A stretch of DNA of 64,000 nucleotides from Paramacrobiotus metropolitanus (GCF_019649055.1 NW_026570429.1:1-64000), one strand, 5' to 3'. Numbered from the stretch's first letter, positions 45,690 to 57,310 are shown. The notes: a model not told the origin generated them from the letters alone. Made by a program: numbers and translations.

Positions 45690-48009
45690 TTTTTTGGAGT
45701 CGGCGGCCGAGGTGGCACGGCTCCTTTCCAGTGTTGTTTCTTAGCGGCTTTATACTGCTGGACTGACTCGGGCAGATTAGCGAATGGCACTGACTGCCAT
45801 TGACACGTTGTGCTGTAGTGTCCTTTTTCACCACATGTGAAACAGGTGACACTTGGCTTAGCGTCGCCAGGCTCAGGCGTTGTCGGCGTGCGGGATCGCG
45901 AGGGCGGCCGACTAGTGTCCGACGTGCCATCCTCACCGGAAGTGCCAGGATTGCTGTCCTGCACTTTGATATTCGAATACCGCTGGTCGCGTCTACTTGT
46001 GTGCCGTTGATCGTTGAATGTAACCGCGCGTTTACTCGATTCTGACTGCCGGCGGTCAGCGGCCGTCTGGTCGACAATCCTCTTGCAGTTGCGAGCAGCT
46101 GTCAAGAAAGCTGCTACAGTCTGTGGCATTTGAGCTGCCACCAGCTTATACAGTTCCGAATGGGAGCGAAGCCCATTGACCAGATAATCAGCTTGCATCT
46201 TTGGGCTCATTTCGTAATCTACGTCGGCAATCAACTCGATGACGGGCTCGTAGTAGTCGTCGACCGTTTCCTTACAATCGTACATGCGGTTAGCCAGCTG
46301 CTGCGCCGCAAAGAACTGCCGATCATTGTCGAAATACTTGTCCTGCAGTTTGGCTTTCCAGTCATTCCAGCCTAAACCCTCGGGAAACAACTGCACCATT
46401 TTATCGTAAATCTGGCAGCGTTACCCTGGAGTGCATTAATCAATTCAATGCACTTGAAATAATCATCCCATCCATTTTTTACGGCTACCGCTTCATAGCG
46501 CTTAATCCAGCATTCGATGCGCTCTTCTTTCTCCCCTTTAAAGACGGGGGTTTTAACCCGCTGGTCTTTCTGTACGTACGAAAAGCCACGTGAGCCGTGA
46601 GCTGGCTCAAAAGGCGGTGGTGGCAATGCCATTGTCCGCCCGGCCAACCCCGGTCCCGGAAAATATGCTTCGTCTGAACCGTCTCCGAACGCAGTATTGG
46701 CATCCATTGGGGGTGCAAGAAAACGGCCGCCAAGCCGACCGTTCGAATGTCCACGCCCTGTAGCAGAAAACCCTTGAGGATAAGCCTCGGAAACGGGCCA
46801 TCCCTGAAAATATGGGGTCAGGAACGCGGCAACCTGCTGAGCCAGCCCAGCTGCCACACTGCCAGATTCATCGTCGCCATACACAGCACTTCCTAAAGCC
46901 AGCGGCCGCTCATCGAAACAGGGACCACTGCCAGCACTTTTACGTTGCGATCGGACAGGCGGCACCGGTCCGACGCTCTGGTTTCCCGACAAATGTGGAC
47001 GAAAACTCCGCTGGCTGTCTAGCTCTTCGACGTCTAACCGGAAGAGTTTTGCGCGCAGCTCATCCAGCTCCTTTTTGAGACTGATGTTTTCGCGGTTTAA
47101 AGCATCCCTGTCTCTATATAATTGCTTCGGATGGGGAATGACAGGCTGCCGCGGTTCGCCACGCGGTATATCGTGTGGTACGCCCAGCTCCGGTCTTCGA
47201 GCCATGTCGGTCTGTTCCTGAGTCGCAAAAGAATATTGTACCGGAACACCACTGAAGCGGCGTTGAGAAAATATACGGTCTGACATTTCTGAATCGTCGA
47301 AACACGGCAGCGACTGCCTGGGTGCGCAATCTCTGCGGTCGACGGCCTTGTCGCGACGATCACCGGCCGAAGGCGATACAAACTGCACTGAATTCGGTAG
47401 GGAGGCCGTTTTACTTCTTGGCGGTGGCCTCGGTCCGCTGTTACCAAAAATACCGTCCCCATGAACTCGAGACGAAGGCAGGGGACTGCTGTAGACCGCC
47501 GATAGTTCGGCGTTTTCCCCGTCGTCTCCTACCACACCCTCAAGCCTGAAACCGGCCGAGGGCAGCGCGTAATTCTCTTGAGATGCCCTCACATTGTTTT
47601 CCCAAGACTGTGGTGCACTAGTAGAGGGCATACCGTCCCCAGAACCTCGATAAGCAGCCCGGGAACTGCTGAAGCCCATTGGCGGCTCATCATATTCTGC
47701 CATCGCGCTATCACGTCGAACACCGTCCCGTGTTGCATTTTGTTGCCCGGAATTACCGTGAGAAGCCCGTTTATTTTTTGCTGTAGGCTTTGCTACGCTG
47801 TTTTGAGGAATATTATTCACATGCACTTAAATAGCAGCCCGAGGACTGCGAAAGACCGCCGGTGGCTCTTCGTCAACGACGTCTTCAACTACTGGATCAG
47901 CGCGATCGTTTTCCGCGCTCACATTTAACGGGTCTTGCACCGCGTTCACTTCGTTGTACCTTTCTGATTGTTCTTCCATCTGAAATCGACGGCCACTGCG
48001 CAGAGTCAT
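45674..48009 (-). pseudogene. gag with CCHC zinc knuckle, two breaks
   Basis: Starts at ATG 48009 (MTLRSGRRF, a common start for such gag proteins). An in-frame TAA lies at 47827-47829. The frame then runs to about 46390, where one missing base (a short t run) shifts it; the adjoining frame continues to 45674. The C-terminal part carries a single zinc knuckle (CFTCGEKGHYSTTC). Gag forms the particle and binds RNA. Confidence 0.85.
45689..45695 (-). promoter_or_regulatory. Candidate -1 ribosomal frameshift heptamer
   Basis: Reading the minus strand, the gag codons ...cca aaa aac form A AAA AAC, a classic slippery heptamer, five codons before the gag stop. The pol frame is exactly -1 relative to gag and open here. 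A downstream RNA structure was not tested. Confidence 0.6.
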
Positions 48010-48068
48010 TGGCGAACTACAAATTTTTCGCTGGGTTCCCGATACCGGTATACACGAGGTGGTGATTG

Positions 48069-48084
48069 TTAAACAGGAGCGCCA
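48069..48084 (-). other. Primer-binding-site-like sequence
   Basis: Two bases after the 5' LTR the minus strand reads tggcgctcctgtttaa. Starting with TGG suits pairing with a tRNA 3' CCA end; which tRNA was not determined. Confidence 0.5.
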
Positions 48085-48086
48085 CT

Positions 48087-48326
48087 TGTCACAAGGGCAA
48101 TTCGATACCCCCGTGATTTTCTAGGTTTTCCCTACTGCGGAAAAGAACGGGACACGACAAATTCACTTTTGTTACGTCTCCCAGCAGATTTACTGCTCCG
48201 CATCAGAAGAAAAGCTAAAATATGAAAATGGCAGAAAAGCAAAAAACAAGAACCCCCTCTAAGTCGTCGTGCACGCATCATCCCCCCGACTTCTAACGTA
48301 ACAGCCATCCGATACACAACATGACA
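48087..48326 (-). repeat. 5' LTR
   Basis: 240 bp, bounded by TGTCA and TGACA. Almost identical to 39434-39678. Confidence 0.95.
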
Positions 48327-48428
48327 ATATTGTTCATTGTAAGTTTGCTTGTTACAATAAATAAATGCACTGGTAGTAGAGAAAATAAACTGGCGAAGTC
48401 TTTTTCTCAGTTTACCGTGTACGCTGCA

Positions 48429-49604
48429 TCACTTCCGCTGCGGTCGCGGGTCAGGCCATTGTGGCACATTAACCAGCGTCAAAAAGTTTGTGTAAAAGAG
48501 TTCGGCTGCCAGCGGCCGCAATACCGGATCGCGCTTCACACAATACGCGACAAACGCCTGCAATTCATTCGGCAGTTCATGCGGTATGATCGGCGACCCC
48601 CCACCAGTGGCGACGTAGTACATGACAGCCAGACCGAACTTCAGGTCCTCTTGTTTTCCGTCCACCACTCGGACAAAGCGCGGAGATCCGCTGATCATCT
48701 CCAGCACCACGCAGCCCAAACTCCAGATATCCGTTTTGCAGTCAGCTGCCAAATTTGCGTCGTTTCCCAAGATTCTCTCCGGCGGCATGAATGGAAACAT
48801 GCGTTCGCAGCTACCGACATCCGTCTCCCGGCTCACATAAAGTTCGCTGGCGCCCAGATGGCCAATCTTCATGAGGCAGGTATTCCAGTCCGGACAGCTT
48901 AGCAGAATGTGGTTGCCCCTTAAATCGCGGTGTACGATTTTTTTGGCGTGCAGGTAAGCTAAGCCGTCGACAATCTGGCGTGTCCATTTTTGGATGAGTG
49001 GCGCGGGAATGTGGAACTGAGCCGCCGCGTGCAGATTGCCGCCTGGAAAGGCAATCATTCATTAACCGATGAACTGAAGCACTTTAACAACAGTAATTCC
49101 AAGAATTATGCTTATTTTCGAATTTAAAACCCGTAAATGTAGTGCGAATTCTTATTGTAAGTTAATAAAACGTGGAACAACCGTTACATTTTGATATGGT
49201 AATATGCAGCTGCTGCGAAAGCATGCATTCAAAACCAAAGCTGATCCTGGAATTCGGTTAAAAACGCACCATACAGGCAGTAATGAATTACCGGAACAAT
49301 ACTCCATAACGATTGTGTATTGCATCGGAATGGCCTCCAGAGAACTGGAATGCGCCAGGTGACGCACCAGATGCGGATGGTCTAAACTAAGGATATACTG
49401 TAAACTGGCGTCCAGTGAATGGGCCTGCGCGTGGGCTCTTTCCCTGTCAAAATCCAGAAGGGCTTTCTTAACCGCAATCTCGTAATGCGTGCGGTGGGCC
49501 AGGTATATTTTGCCTGCTGGTTTACTAGCAATTTCTTCGACTAACTGATACCGGATTTTTGGAATTGGTGCCGACACTTCGCCTGTCATTTTACAGCGGT
49601 TCAT
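48429..49604 (-). CDS. MEKK-like pseudokinase, copy 2
   Basis: Exons 49604-49292 and 49042-48429 (donor gtaatt, acceptor ttccag) encode 308 aa; ATG at 49604 (MNRCKMTGEVS). The AVKK lysine is present. The catalytic loop reads VHRDLRGNHILL, so unlike copies 1 and 4 it keeps HRD, but Lys is Arg and Asn is His. The DFG position is GHLG (KIGHLGAS). FMPPERIL stands in for APE (PPE), and DIWSLGCVVLEMISG and RDPVLRPLAAELL are normal. It lies 100 bp from the retrotransposon's 5' LTR. Loss of DFG Asp predicts no metal-ATP catalysis. Confidence 0.85.
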
Positions 49605-50350
49605 AAGCTCAAGCAAAATTACTGTGTAAAATGCGAATTACATGGATCACCACATTGGCCTGCATTGCTTTTAACTTCTGGCAAACCCAGACCGCAAGCG
49701 CACGAGAACGTTAGCAGTGCTGCGTGTTTGTTTAGTTCATAGGCAGCCGGCAAGAGCGATCACCATTAATCTGATGATAAGGACACACCGTTTCCTATGC
49801 CGATTAAGGCGCACCGGAAACCGATACGGGCGTTATGTCTCTTATCATCATTACATCATTCTTATGTTGTCATTCTATCACTCTGTTTGCTTTAACAATC
49901 AAATGATTTCAGAGAAAATCGCTTGCTTATTATTTGTAGCAATCCCGATGCTTAAGGTGATCAAATATCACGCCCGGGGGGTGGGGGGGTGCTTTGTTAC
50001 TGTCAGATCAAGCTAGCTAGCTTGAACTAGCTAGCGACAGCTATAGCTGTCGCATGTCATCTGTTTCCTAGTAATGCGATTGGATTAAAGCTCATATATG
50101 AACTCGTGAGGAGTAGGAAGTGGCCCGGCAAGGCTGAATACGTCGCCATTTGGTTTATTTGCTAATGCGCGCTGTTATCACCTTTGTGACGAATGCTCAT
50201 TGGATTGCACTGGCGTATAATTCAAGTATGTTGGTGCAAAATTGGTAGCGGAAAGTTAGTTGAGCAAATAAGAATTTTTAAGGTTTTGACTGTAAACCTC
50301 TGTATTTCAATAAAAAGTTCCACTGTGGATTTATTTCAAGATTTTCACAT
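49605..50350. repeat. 5' flank shared with pseudokinase copy 4
   Basis: Roughly 49620-50230 aligns with 56730-57310 (blocks such as gcagccggcaagag, attaatctgatgataag and agtggcccggcaa), showing that gene plus about 600 bp of upstream sequence was duplicated. A small palindrome-rich patch (agctagctagctt and gacagctatagctgtc) lies at 50009-50052. No gene. Confidence 0.8.
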
Positions 50351-50645
50351 CATGATTTTGCGTCAGGCAGCGAAAACCTAGCACCGATTGTCTGATAATG
50401 ACGCTACAGTTCGTCCCGGGGACTCTATCAAGCGCACTGTGCTGCTGGACGATGAAATTCGCTTGTTTCCCGACGAAGAAGTACAAGGAATGAATTGCAT
50501 TGCATGCGCAGCGTGGTTGCAGATGCGCGACCGCGCCCACAGCGACCACGAACACGACCGTGGTGACCACGTTTTAGAAACACCCAGGCGCGATGCGATG
50601 GACGCAGGCTTAACTACCATTGGAATTGGAATTGCTAAAGGATAA
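50351..50645 (+). pseudogene. Fragment of the F-box-family protein
   Basis: The plus strand reads ILRQAAKT, TAG, HRLSDNDATVRPGDSIKRTV, then LLDDEIRLFPDEEVQGMN. This matches LQAATKTWHSLADNDA ... VRPGEVVKRTVQLDGKF of the gene at 37420-38224, with Trp turned to a stop. Only this domain remains, between two pseudokinase copies. Confidence 0.7.
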
Positions 50646-50710
50646 CACCGAATCAAAAACCATCCTGGCGCTCGATTAACAGTAGGACACACAGCACTCA
50701 AGCAGTAATG

Positions 50711-51064
50711 ATTTACCGGAGCAATATCCCATAATGCTAATGTGGCGCGGCGCGTGCACCGGGTTGCCATTCCGAAGATGACAATGAGCGGTGCCGCACT
50801 GGCCTTATGATGTTCCAAACTAAAAAAGAACAACTTTTAAGAACAAGCCGTAAATCGGTGTTCATCGAATCGGCTTATTCCCAGAATCGGTGCATGGACA
50901 TATTGCAAGTTCGAACCCAAAAAGAAACTATTTATTGCGATCTCCACGGGTCAAACGCCGTCCGTGCGGTGGGCCAGGTAGACATCGGGCACAGAATAAT
51001 TCTTAAAAACTTTTACTAACGGATACGGGAGTTGCGTAAGTGGTGTGGCTGCTTCGCTGGCCAT
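50711..51064 (-). pseudogene. Decayed first exon of a pseudokinase
   Basis: Reading from 51064: MASEAATPLTQLPYPLV ... DVYLAHRTDGV, an in-frame stop, PVEIAI, then frameshifted sequence that still ends GYCS followed by a gtaaat donor. No matching second exon follows. Confidence 0.75.
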
Positions 51065-52501
51065 GATACACTAATCAAAACTTATTGTGAACGATTCATT
51101 TTACTAGTGTGACAACAAATGGGTTTGCCTGAAGGCTTCAGACTTCAGGCAAACCGCCGCAAACCTATACTGATCGCACACGAGTATGTTAGCAGCGCAA
51201 TCTGCCTTAAATTAAATGGTCACAGCAGCCGGCTGGTAGGTAACAATTAACAAGTCATCTGTTGGAACCCGCACATCTTTCCGGTATCAAGCAATTTGAT
51301 CATTACTACATCGTTATGATATCATTTTTGCATCATTACATTATGGCGACGATCGTTTCAGGGCATTAGTGATCTGTCAAAGTTTACTGGAGCAATCGGA
51401 AACCAGTAAAAATCATTTGAGCCTAAATCGCCATAATAAGTGATGATAATCCGCATGATTCACGGAATTATTACTGCAATACCGTTGGCTTTTCTTTCTT
51501 TTGAACAAATTACCAATACTTTACGGTTCACCTACTCGTCAATACCTTAGGATATTTAAGCTCACGCATTGATTTTGCAAAAAGGGGTATGGCAAAGCTG
51601 CGCTGCCGTCCGGCTAGTTTGTCGACCGAAGCCATTCGAAGATACTCCATACTCAAGGAAACGGGAATGGGGTCGGCCACGTCGGTGCGCTTATCAGTTT
51701 TTCTAGAGAAATGAGGCTTTTCCTTTTTTTCTGCTTTCCTGTAACCAGCAAAACCGTCCCGCAATCCAGAAAAACGTTGTGTGCCCACCAAGTTGTGCCC
51801 ACCCAGTTTTTGGATATTGAGAATGATCGGAATTGAGAATGTTGCTTTTTACCGGACTGTTTCTTGGGGCCGGCAGACGGGTTTGCCTGCTTGGAGGCGC
51901 AAAAGCGTCCGATGAACGGCTCATTCCTTCAAGCCGTTTTTGCCGGTTACACACGGCTTCTACTAAACCGGACAATTTATTCCCAATGAAACCTATTCCT
52001 GTAACTTGTAAGCAAGTGCTTGATTCTAGTTTATTCTGGCCGAAATAGACATATACTCGTGCGAAAGTTATGCTGCTATAAATTATGCCGTAAGACAAGC
52101 AAATATTTGCTTTTGTTGTTGGGGACTTTGCAGTTGGCACTATAGCACTTTTGTATGCAACTTCTGCGCAGCGAATTATGCACTTTATGCAACGTTTGAT
52201 GAAGATAGTAGCGCAACAATTTTTTCAAATTTCTATGCAAGTGTTTATGCTCGCACTTCTCTGTGCAAAATGACCTTATCGAATTTTAGATACCGTAACT
52301 GTCGAATTCGCAGCCCTCTAGTGCAAAAGTTCGAACGTCTCGGAGGAAGGGGGCATATTTCGTCGAAACGTCAAGAATAGAATGATATCTGTTTAATGCG
52401 GTCCTTCTTTCTTTGCAACCGCTTAAAACATAAAATACACTCGCGCTCGTAGTACAGACAGACACTAAACCGGTTCAATCGAGATTTCAATGTACGCTGC
52501 A
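51065..52501. other. Gene-free stretch with a perfect hairpin
   Basis: 51122-51134 and 51143-51155 form a 13-bp perfect inverted repeat (ggtttgcctgaag) with an 8-nt loop. 51215-51330 resembles the upstream block of pseudokinase 3. Minus frames at 51528-52140 are not recognisable. Confidence 0.5.
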
Positions 52502-53658
52502 TCAGTCTCGTTGCGGTCGCGGGTCAGGCCATTGCGGCACCTTAGCCATCGTCAAAAAGTCTTTGGTTAAGAGGTCAGCAGATGTCGGCCGTAATACACG
52601 ATCCCGCCACAGGCATTCCCCGAGAAACGTCCGCAACTCTTCCGGCAATGTATGAGGTATTTGGGGCGACCCGCCGCTACCAACGTAGTACATGGCGGCC
52701 ATATCGGTTGTCAAGTCCACCTGATGTCCGTTGACGTCTTTTACGAAGTGCGGCAATCCGCTGATCATCTCCAGGACAACACAACCCAAACTCCAGATAT
52801 CGGTCTCGCGTCCGACGTTATCGTCCCAGACCATCTCCGGCGACATAAAGGCATACCGGCCTCCACAGTCGCCGACCCTGTGCGCCATCTCTCTGTGGAG
52901 ACGTTCAGTGGTGTCCAGATGACCAATCTTCATCTGGCAGGTATCCCAGTCAGGACTGTTTAGCAGAATGTTCGTGCCCGTTAGATCACAGTGTGCAACG
53001 TTTTGGGCGTGCAGATAGACTAGGCCGTCCACAATTTGACCTGTCCATTTTTGGATAAGCGGCGCGGGAATGTGGAACTGAGCTGCCGCGTGCAGGTTGC
53101 CGCCTAAGAAAACCTTTCTCCATAAGCTAAGTTAAAGCAACCATCAAATGATACTAACTCATTTTTTTAATATTCAAAGAATTTTTTTTGTGTGAAGTAA
53201 ATTGACAAGTAAACGGGCAATAAAAAACGGTAGCTGACACGTTTACAGCAAAAGCCCCGGCAGCCATAGTATATTGCAAGACTGGATGGCGTTTCTACGC
53301 TTTACTCGCATACGTTTGATTTACCGAAGCAATACTCCATTATGATTATGTAGTGCGGTACTTCCATCGGATAGGCCTCCAGAGAATTGCCATGCGCAAG
53401 ATGACGCACCAGATTGGGATGATCAAAAGTAAGGACATGCTGTAAATCGGCGTCCATGGAAGCCGCCAGTGCGCGGGCCCTATCCCTGTCATAATCCAGA
53501 TGGGCGTTTTTCACCGCGATCTCAACGGGTCGTACGCCATCCTTGCGGTGGGCCAAATAGACATCGGCTCGTGAGGTATCAATAAGGCGTTGCACCAGCT
53601 GGTAAGATATTTCTGGGCAAGTTGCAGACGCTTCGTTGTGCATAGTACTGTGGTTCAT
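52502..53658 (-). CDS. MEKK-like pseudokinase, copy 3
   Basis: Exons 53658-53325 and 53103-52502 (donor gtaaat, acceptor tcttag) encode 311 aa. Features: AVKN lysine, HPNLVRHLAHGN, catalytic loop AHCDLTGTNILL (Asp and Asn kept, Lys changed to Thr, Arg to Cys), KIGHLD replacing KIGDFG, AFMSPEMV (SPE), DIWSLGCVVLEMISG, RDRVLRPTSADLL. Each copy has lost a different part of the catalytic loop but all share GHL, so the ancestor had already lost DFG and the loop drifted afterwards. Confidence 0.85.
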
Positions 53659-53784
53659 GGTGCCCGTACACGTAATCGAAAATCAATGTGCACGATTCAT
53701 TTAACGAGTGTGGCAACACACTGTTGCAGCTACCGGCATACCCATACCGGTCGAATACGAGTGTATTAACAAATGAAGTGCTCA

Positions 53785-53885
53785 CAACAGCCGGCTGATC
53801 GAAAACCACTAATCAAATGATACCCGCACTTCGCTTCCGGTATCAAGCCGATTAAATCATTACTACATCGTTATGATATCATTAT
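53785..53885. promoter_or_regulatory. Upstream block repeated at pseudokinase copies
   Basis: A segment about 130-230 bp upstream of the copy 3 start (cagccggct ... ttccggtatcaagccgatta ... tactacatcgttatgatatc) recurs at 51215-51330 and 60050-60180, each time on the outer side of a kinase exon or remnant. This is conserved flank, possibly the promoter; its role is inferred only from position. Confidence 0.5.
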
Positions 53886-54164
53886 TACCGTAATTATCGA
53901 ATTAGAGCCCCAGGGTCACAAATATATCAAACGCCTCATGGGGTGGGCTCCAATTACGGGCATGGGCTTGTATTTCGGAGGGGGCTTCAATTTTTCAAAC
54001 TCACTTTTTTGGCGTTCGCTAACATGGGCTATATAGCATTTAATTAAGCCCATGGGCTTATATTTCGGGGGGAGCTTAAAATTTTCAAATGACCTTAAGG
54101 GTGGGCTCTAATTACGGGGGGAGCTTCTATTTTGGGGGGAGCTTATAATTCGATAATTACGGTA
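53886..54164. mobile_element. 279-bp MITE with TA-type ends
   Basis: The terminal inverted repeats are taccgtaattatcgaatta at both ends. The interior has repeated words (gcccatgggctt, atttcgg(a/g)gggagctt, gggtgggctc). The outer TA may be the target duplication. It lies just beyond the pseudokinase 3 upstream block. Confidence 0.9.
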
Positions 54165-55135
54165 CATCACTGCAACATGACGGTGAACAACTCACGGCAT
54201 TAGCGAATGCTTTATAAAGGCCAAAGGAATTCATTAGAAACCATGTGAGCAATAATCGCCATAATCCAGACGATTTATACTGCAGACGACGCTCTACCAC
54301 TTTTCTATCGACAAATTCGACACAGTAACGGAGTAATCCCATTAATTTACCAATAATCTAATACAGATATACGCAGGGATAACAAACTTGCGTGTTGAAC
54401 AGAGATATGGTAGAAAAAAAGCGTCCTAACAGAGCTGGGCTGCCTTCCGCTGAATTTTTAAAAAGGTTGTGCAATTGCGTGGTTTTATCAAAGGACACTT
54501 TTATGATGTAGAAAACGAGCTTTTTGGTTGACATAGCCATATCTTTCATGAACGAGGTGCTATGATGAAAAAAGCGGATTGTATGAGCCACGTCCGACTG
54601 GGAAAATTAACATTTCAGATTAAATAACAGTTAAAACGCTACATTTCAAGTAAGGGTAGATTAATAAAGCATCCATTACAAGATCTTCATATAGGCGCAT
54701 TAAAATATTTAAACATTTTAACACCAGGCCATTTTTATCAATTAGAAACCGGCTACCAACAATTAAAAATTTAGTTCTAATCTCAGTTTAGGTCAGAAAC
54801 GGAGGCCATACCATTGAAATGATCTCATAATCATAAAAACATTTTGATGTATATTTGTCCATAAAGAAACTTATAACGAACCGGTTAAATTTAACCGCAC
54901 TGGCATATTGCCATCTGTTGCAGTTACCATGCTGGACAGAGGCCGCAAAGGTCCCAACAGGCGCTATTTCGTAACACTGCATTATGCCACCGAACAAATA
55001 CTAGAAACCTCGAAAGCGCACACAAGTCGCAATTAACAGCTGTTAATTATGGACTTATGGTTATCCTTTTTATCACTGTTCGTAACATTAATTCTACGAG
55101 TACCAGAAATTAAGCTGACGTTATAGCTGGTCGCA
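54165..55135. other. Intergenic, no supported gene
   Basis: AT-rich sequence between pseudokinases 3 and 4. No gene seen. Confidence 0.5.
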
Positions 55136-56726
55136 TCAGTTCCGCCGCGGCCGCGGATCATACCATTGCGGCACATTAGCCAGCGTCAAAAAGTTGGTAT
55201 ACAAGAGTTCGGCTGCCAGCGGCCGAAATACAGGATCGCGTTTCAGACAATAAGCGACAAATGCCCGCAATTCATTCGGCAGTTCCCGTGGTATCTCCGG
55301 CGACCCGCCTTTGCAAACGAAATACATGATGGCCAAATCGTTCTTCAGCTCTATCTGCTTTCCGTCTACTTCCTTGACAAAGCGCAGGGATCCGCTGATC
55401 ATTTCCAGCACCACACAGCCGAGACTCCAGACGTCGCTCTTGCGGGCGTTGCCGCCTCCCAGGATACAATCCGGCGCCATGAAAGCACACGTTCCTTCGC
55501 CGTCATCGGCCTCTTTCCCCGCAGCCACCTCCCTCTGCAGACATTTTGCGGCGTCCAGATGGCCAATCTTCATTTGGCAGGTATTCCAGTCCGGACTGCT
55601 TAGCAGAACGTGGCTGCCCTTTATGTGGCCGTGCAGGATATTCTGAGCGTGCAGATAAACTAAGCCGTCAACAATCTGGCGCGTCCATTTCTGGATGAGT
55701 GGCGCGGGAATATGGAATTGAGACGCCGCGTGGAGAGTACCGCCTAAGAAAACAATAACTGCGCGTTTTATTATCAATAATTGAGTAAACAGCAATTAAA
55801 AAACAGCAATGCCAATAAATGATTATGTTTTTTTTCGACATTTAAAAGTTGTATAATGTGTTAGTAATTTTTATAGTGGATTAACGGAAGCGAGCTGGTA
55901 CATGACGATAATGTGTGGTGTAAGAACAAACTCCATCGTTATGTGCGTTTACATGCTGAATTTGAAGGAAATCAGTCTATAATGAGACTTTTGGTGCACC
56001 GGAATGCAGTTAAACCTTTGGGAATTTTGTTATCCACACGCCTACGCAACCGGATGTTGCACGTGAAAACTAATGTCACGCTTGAGTATGCAGATCATGT
56101 GAATATTAAAGCCCAAACGTGTTTGGAAGTGCGCAAAAGCGAAAGTTCTCGTGAATTTACACAAATTTGGTGCCATGTACCGGGTCAAATTCCTAAAGTA
56201 AAGCGTGAAAACACCGTCCCCCTTTTGGAATAACATGGCAACCCAAGCGTTAGCTATAACTCTCATAATTTGCCTTATTGCTACAATACATTGGAAATCG
56301 CAATAACCTAGCAGTTGTTCGAAAAGCATGCGTCAAAAATCAAAACCGAACCCAAAACTATGATAATATGCAGCACAGAGATAGTACCGAGTGTACCGAC
56401 TTACCGGAACAATATTCCATTAAGATTATGTATTCCGGCACTTCCACTGGTTTGGCCTGCAGAGAATTGTAATGCGCCAGATGACGCACCAGGTTCGGAT
56501 GATCAAAAGTTAGAATATGTTGCAACTCGGCGTCCACCAAAGCGGCCAGTGCCTGGGCCTTTTCCCTGTTATAATCCAGAAGGGTTTTCTTCACCGCAAT
56601 CTTGTAATGCGTGCGGTGGGCCAGGTATATGTCGTTAAATGAATGATGGGCAATTAATTGCTCTAGCTGATACTGGATTTTTGGGTATGGTGTCGACGCT
56701 TCGCTTGCCATGGTAAAGCTGTTCAT
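55136..56726 (-). CDS. MEKK-like pseudokinase, copy 4
   Basis: Exons 56726-56405 and 55743-55136 (donor gtaagt, acceptor tcttag) encode 309 aa. The AVKK lysine is present, the catalytic loop is LHGHIKGSHVLL as in copy 1 (no catalytic Asp), KIGHLD replaces DFG, and AFMAPDCIL is an APE variant (APD). DVWSLGCVVLEMISG and RDPVFRPLAAELL are normal. The 661-bp intron contains a MITE relative. The 5' flank matches copy 2, while the catalytic loop matches copy 1, which suggests gene conversion or mixed ancestry. Confidence 0.85.
55905..56195 (-). mobile_element. Partial copy of the 23.7-kb MITE in a kinase intron
   Basis: The reverse complement shares cggtacatgg, aactttcgctttt, gcaacatccggttgc and accaaaagtct in the same order as 23715-23970. 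Only one arm and the centre are evident. It sits in the intron of pseudokinase 4. Confidence 0.65.
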
Positions 56727-57310
56727 ACTTCATACGCTAGCCCAAAGTTTGACTGTGCAAAAGGCGAATTACAGAAACTGCCACATTGGCCTGCTTTTGG
56801 AAGTTACTGTACTTAAATACGGAATGCAAGCACACGAGTGCGTTAGCAGTGCTGCGCTTCGTAGGCAGCCGGCAAGAGAGACCACCATTAATCTGATGAT
56901 AAGCCCACAGCGTTTCCTGTGCCGATTAAGGCACACCGGAAACCGGTAGGGAGATATGGCTCGTTTCATTATATCATGCTTATGTCAGTATTGTATCATA
57001 TGTTTGCATTAATATTAAAACGATTTTCAGAGAAATTGTTTGGTTTTTGATCTCAGTATTCCCCATGGTTCAGGTGATCAAATAATACGGCCGAGGGGTG
57101 CTTCATTACTGTCCGATCAATACGAGTACAGCAGCAGCACAATTCCGCATTCTAGTACAGTAATACGATTAAAGCATACATACTGAACACGTTTAGAATA
57201 AATAAGTGGCCCGGCAAAGCTGATTACGCTGTCTTCTGGTTTATTTGCTATGCGCGCTCTGTTATCACCTTTTTACAAATGCTTCTTGGATTGCACTGGC
57301 CATGAGGTAT
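56727..57310. repeat. Duplicated 5' flank of pseudokinase 4
   Basis: Partner of 49620-50230. Substitutions and small gaps throughout indicate an older duplication than the retrotransposon insertion. No gene. Confidence 0.8.

Larger units (their letters stand above)
39430..48330 (-). mobile_element. Ty3/gypsy-type LTR retrotransposon with a third ORF
   Basis: The 8.9-kb element is in minus orientation, flanked by atat (39430-39433 and 48327-48330; aatat if the terminal A is shared). LTRs of 245 and 240 bp differ by only two small indels plus adjacent bases. Order along the minus strand: 5' LTR, primer-binding-site-like sequence, gag, pol (protease, reverse transcriptase, RNase H, integrase, the Ty3/gypsy order), an unrecognised ORF, a purine tract, 3' LTR. 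Coding breaks are an in-frame stop and a one-base indel in gag and one in-frame stop late in pol. Near-identical LTRs mean recent insertion, so the breaks are either inherited from the source copy or sequence errors. Confidence 0.95.

Noticed and set aside
48331-48428. Capture of pseudokinase 2 by the retrotransposon
   Set aside because: The target duplication lies at 48327-48330, and the kinase stop is 100 bp outside the element, so the kinase is flanking host DNA.
50807-51019. Plus-strand frame of 70 codons
   Set aside because: Antisense of a decayed pseudokinase first exon.
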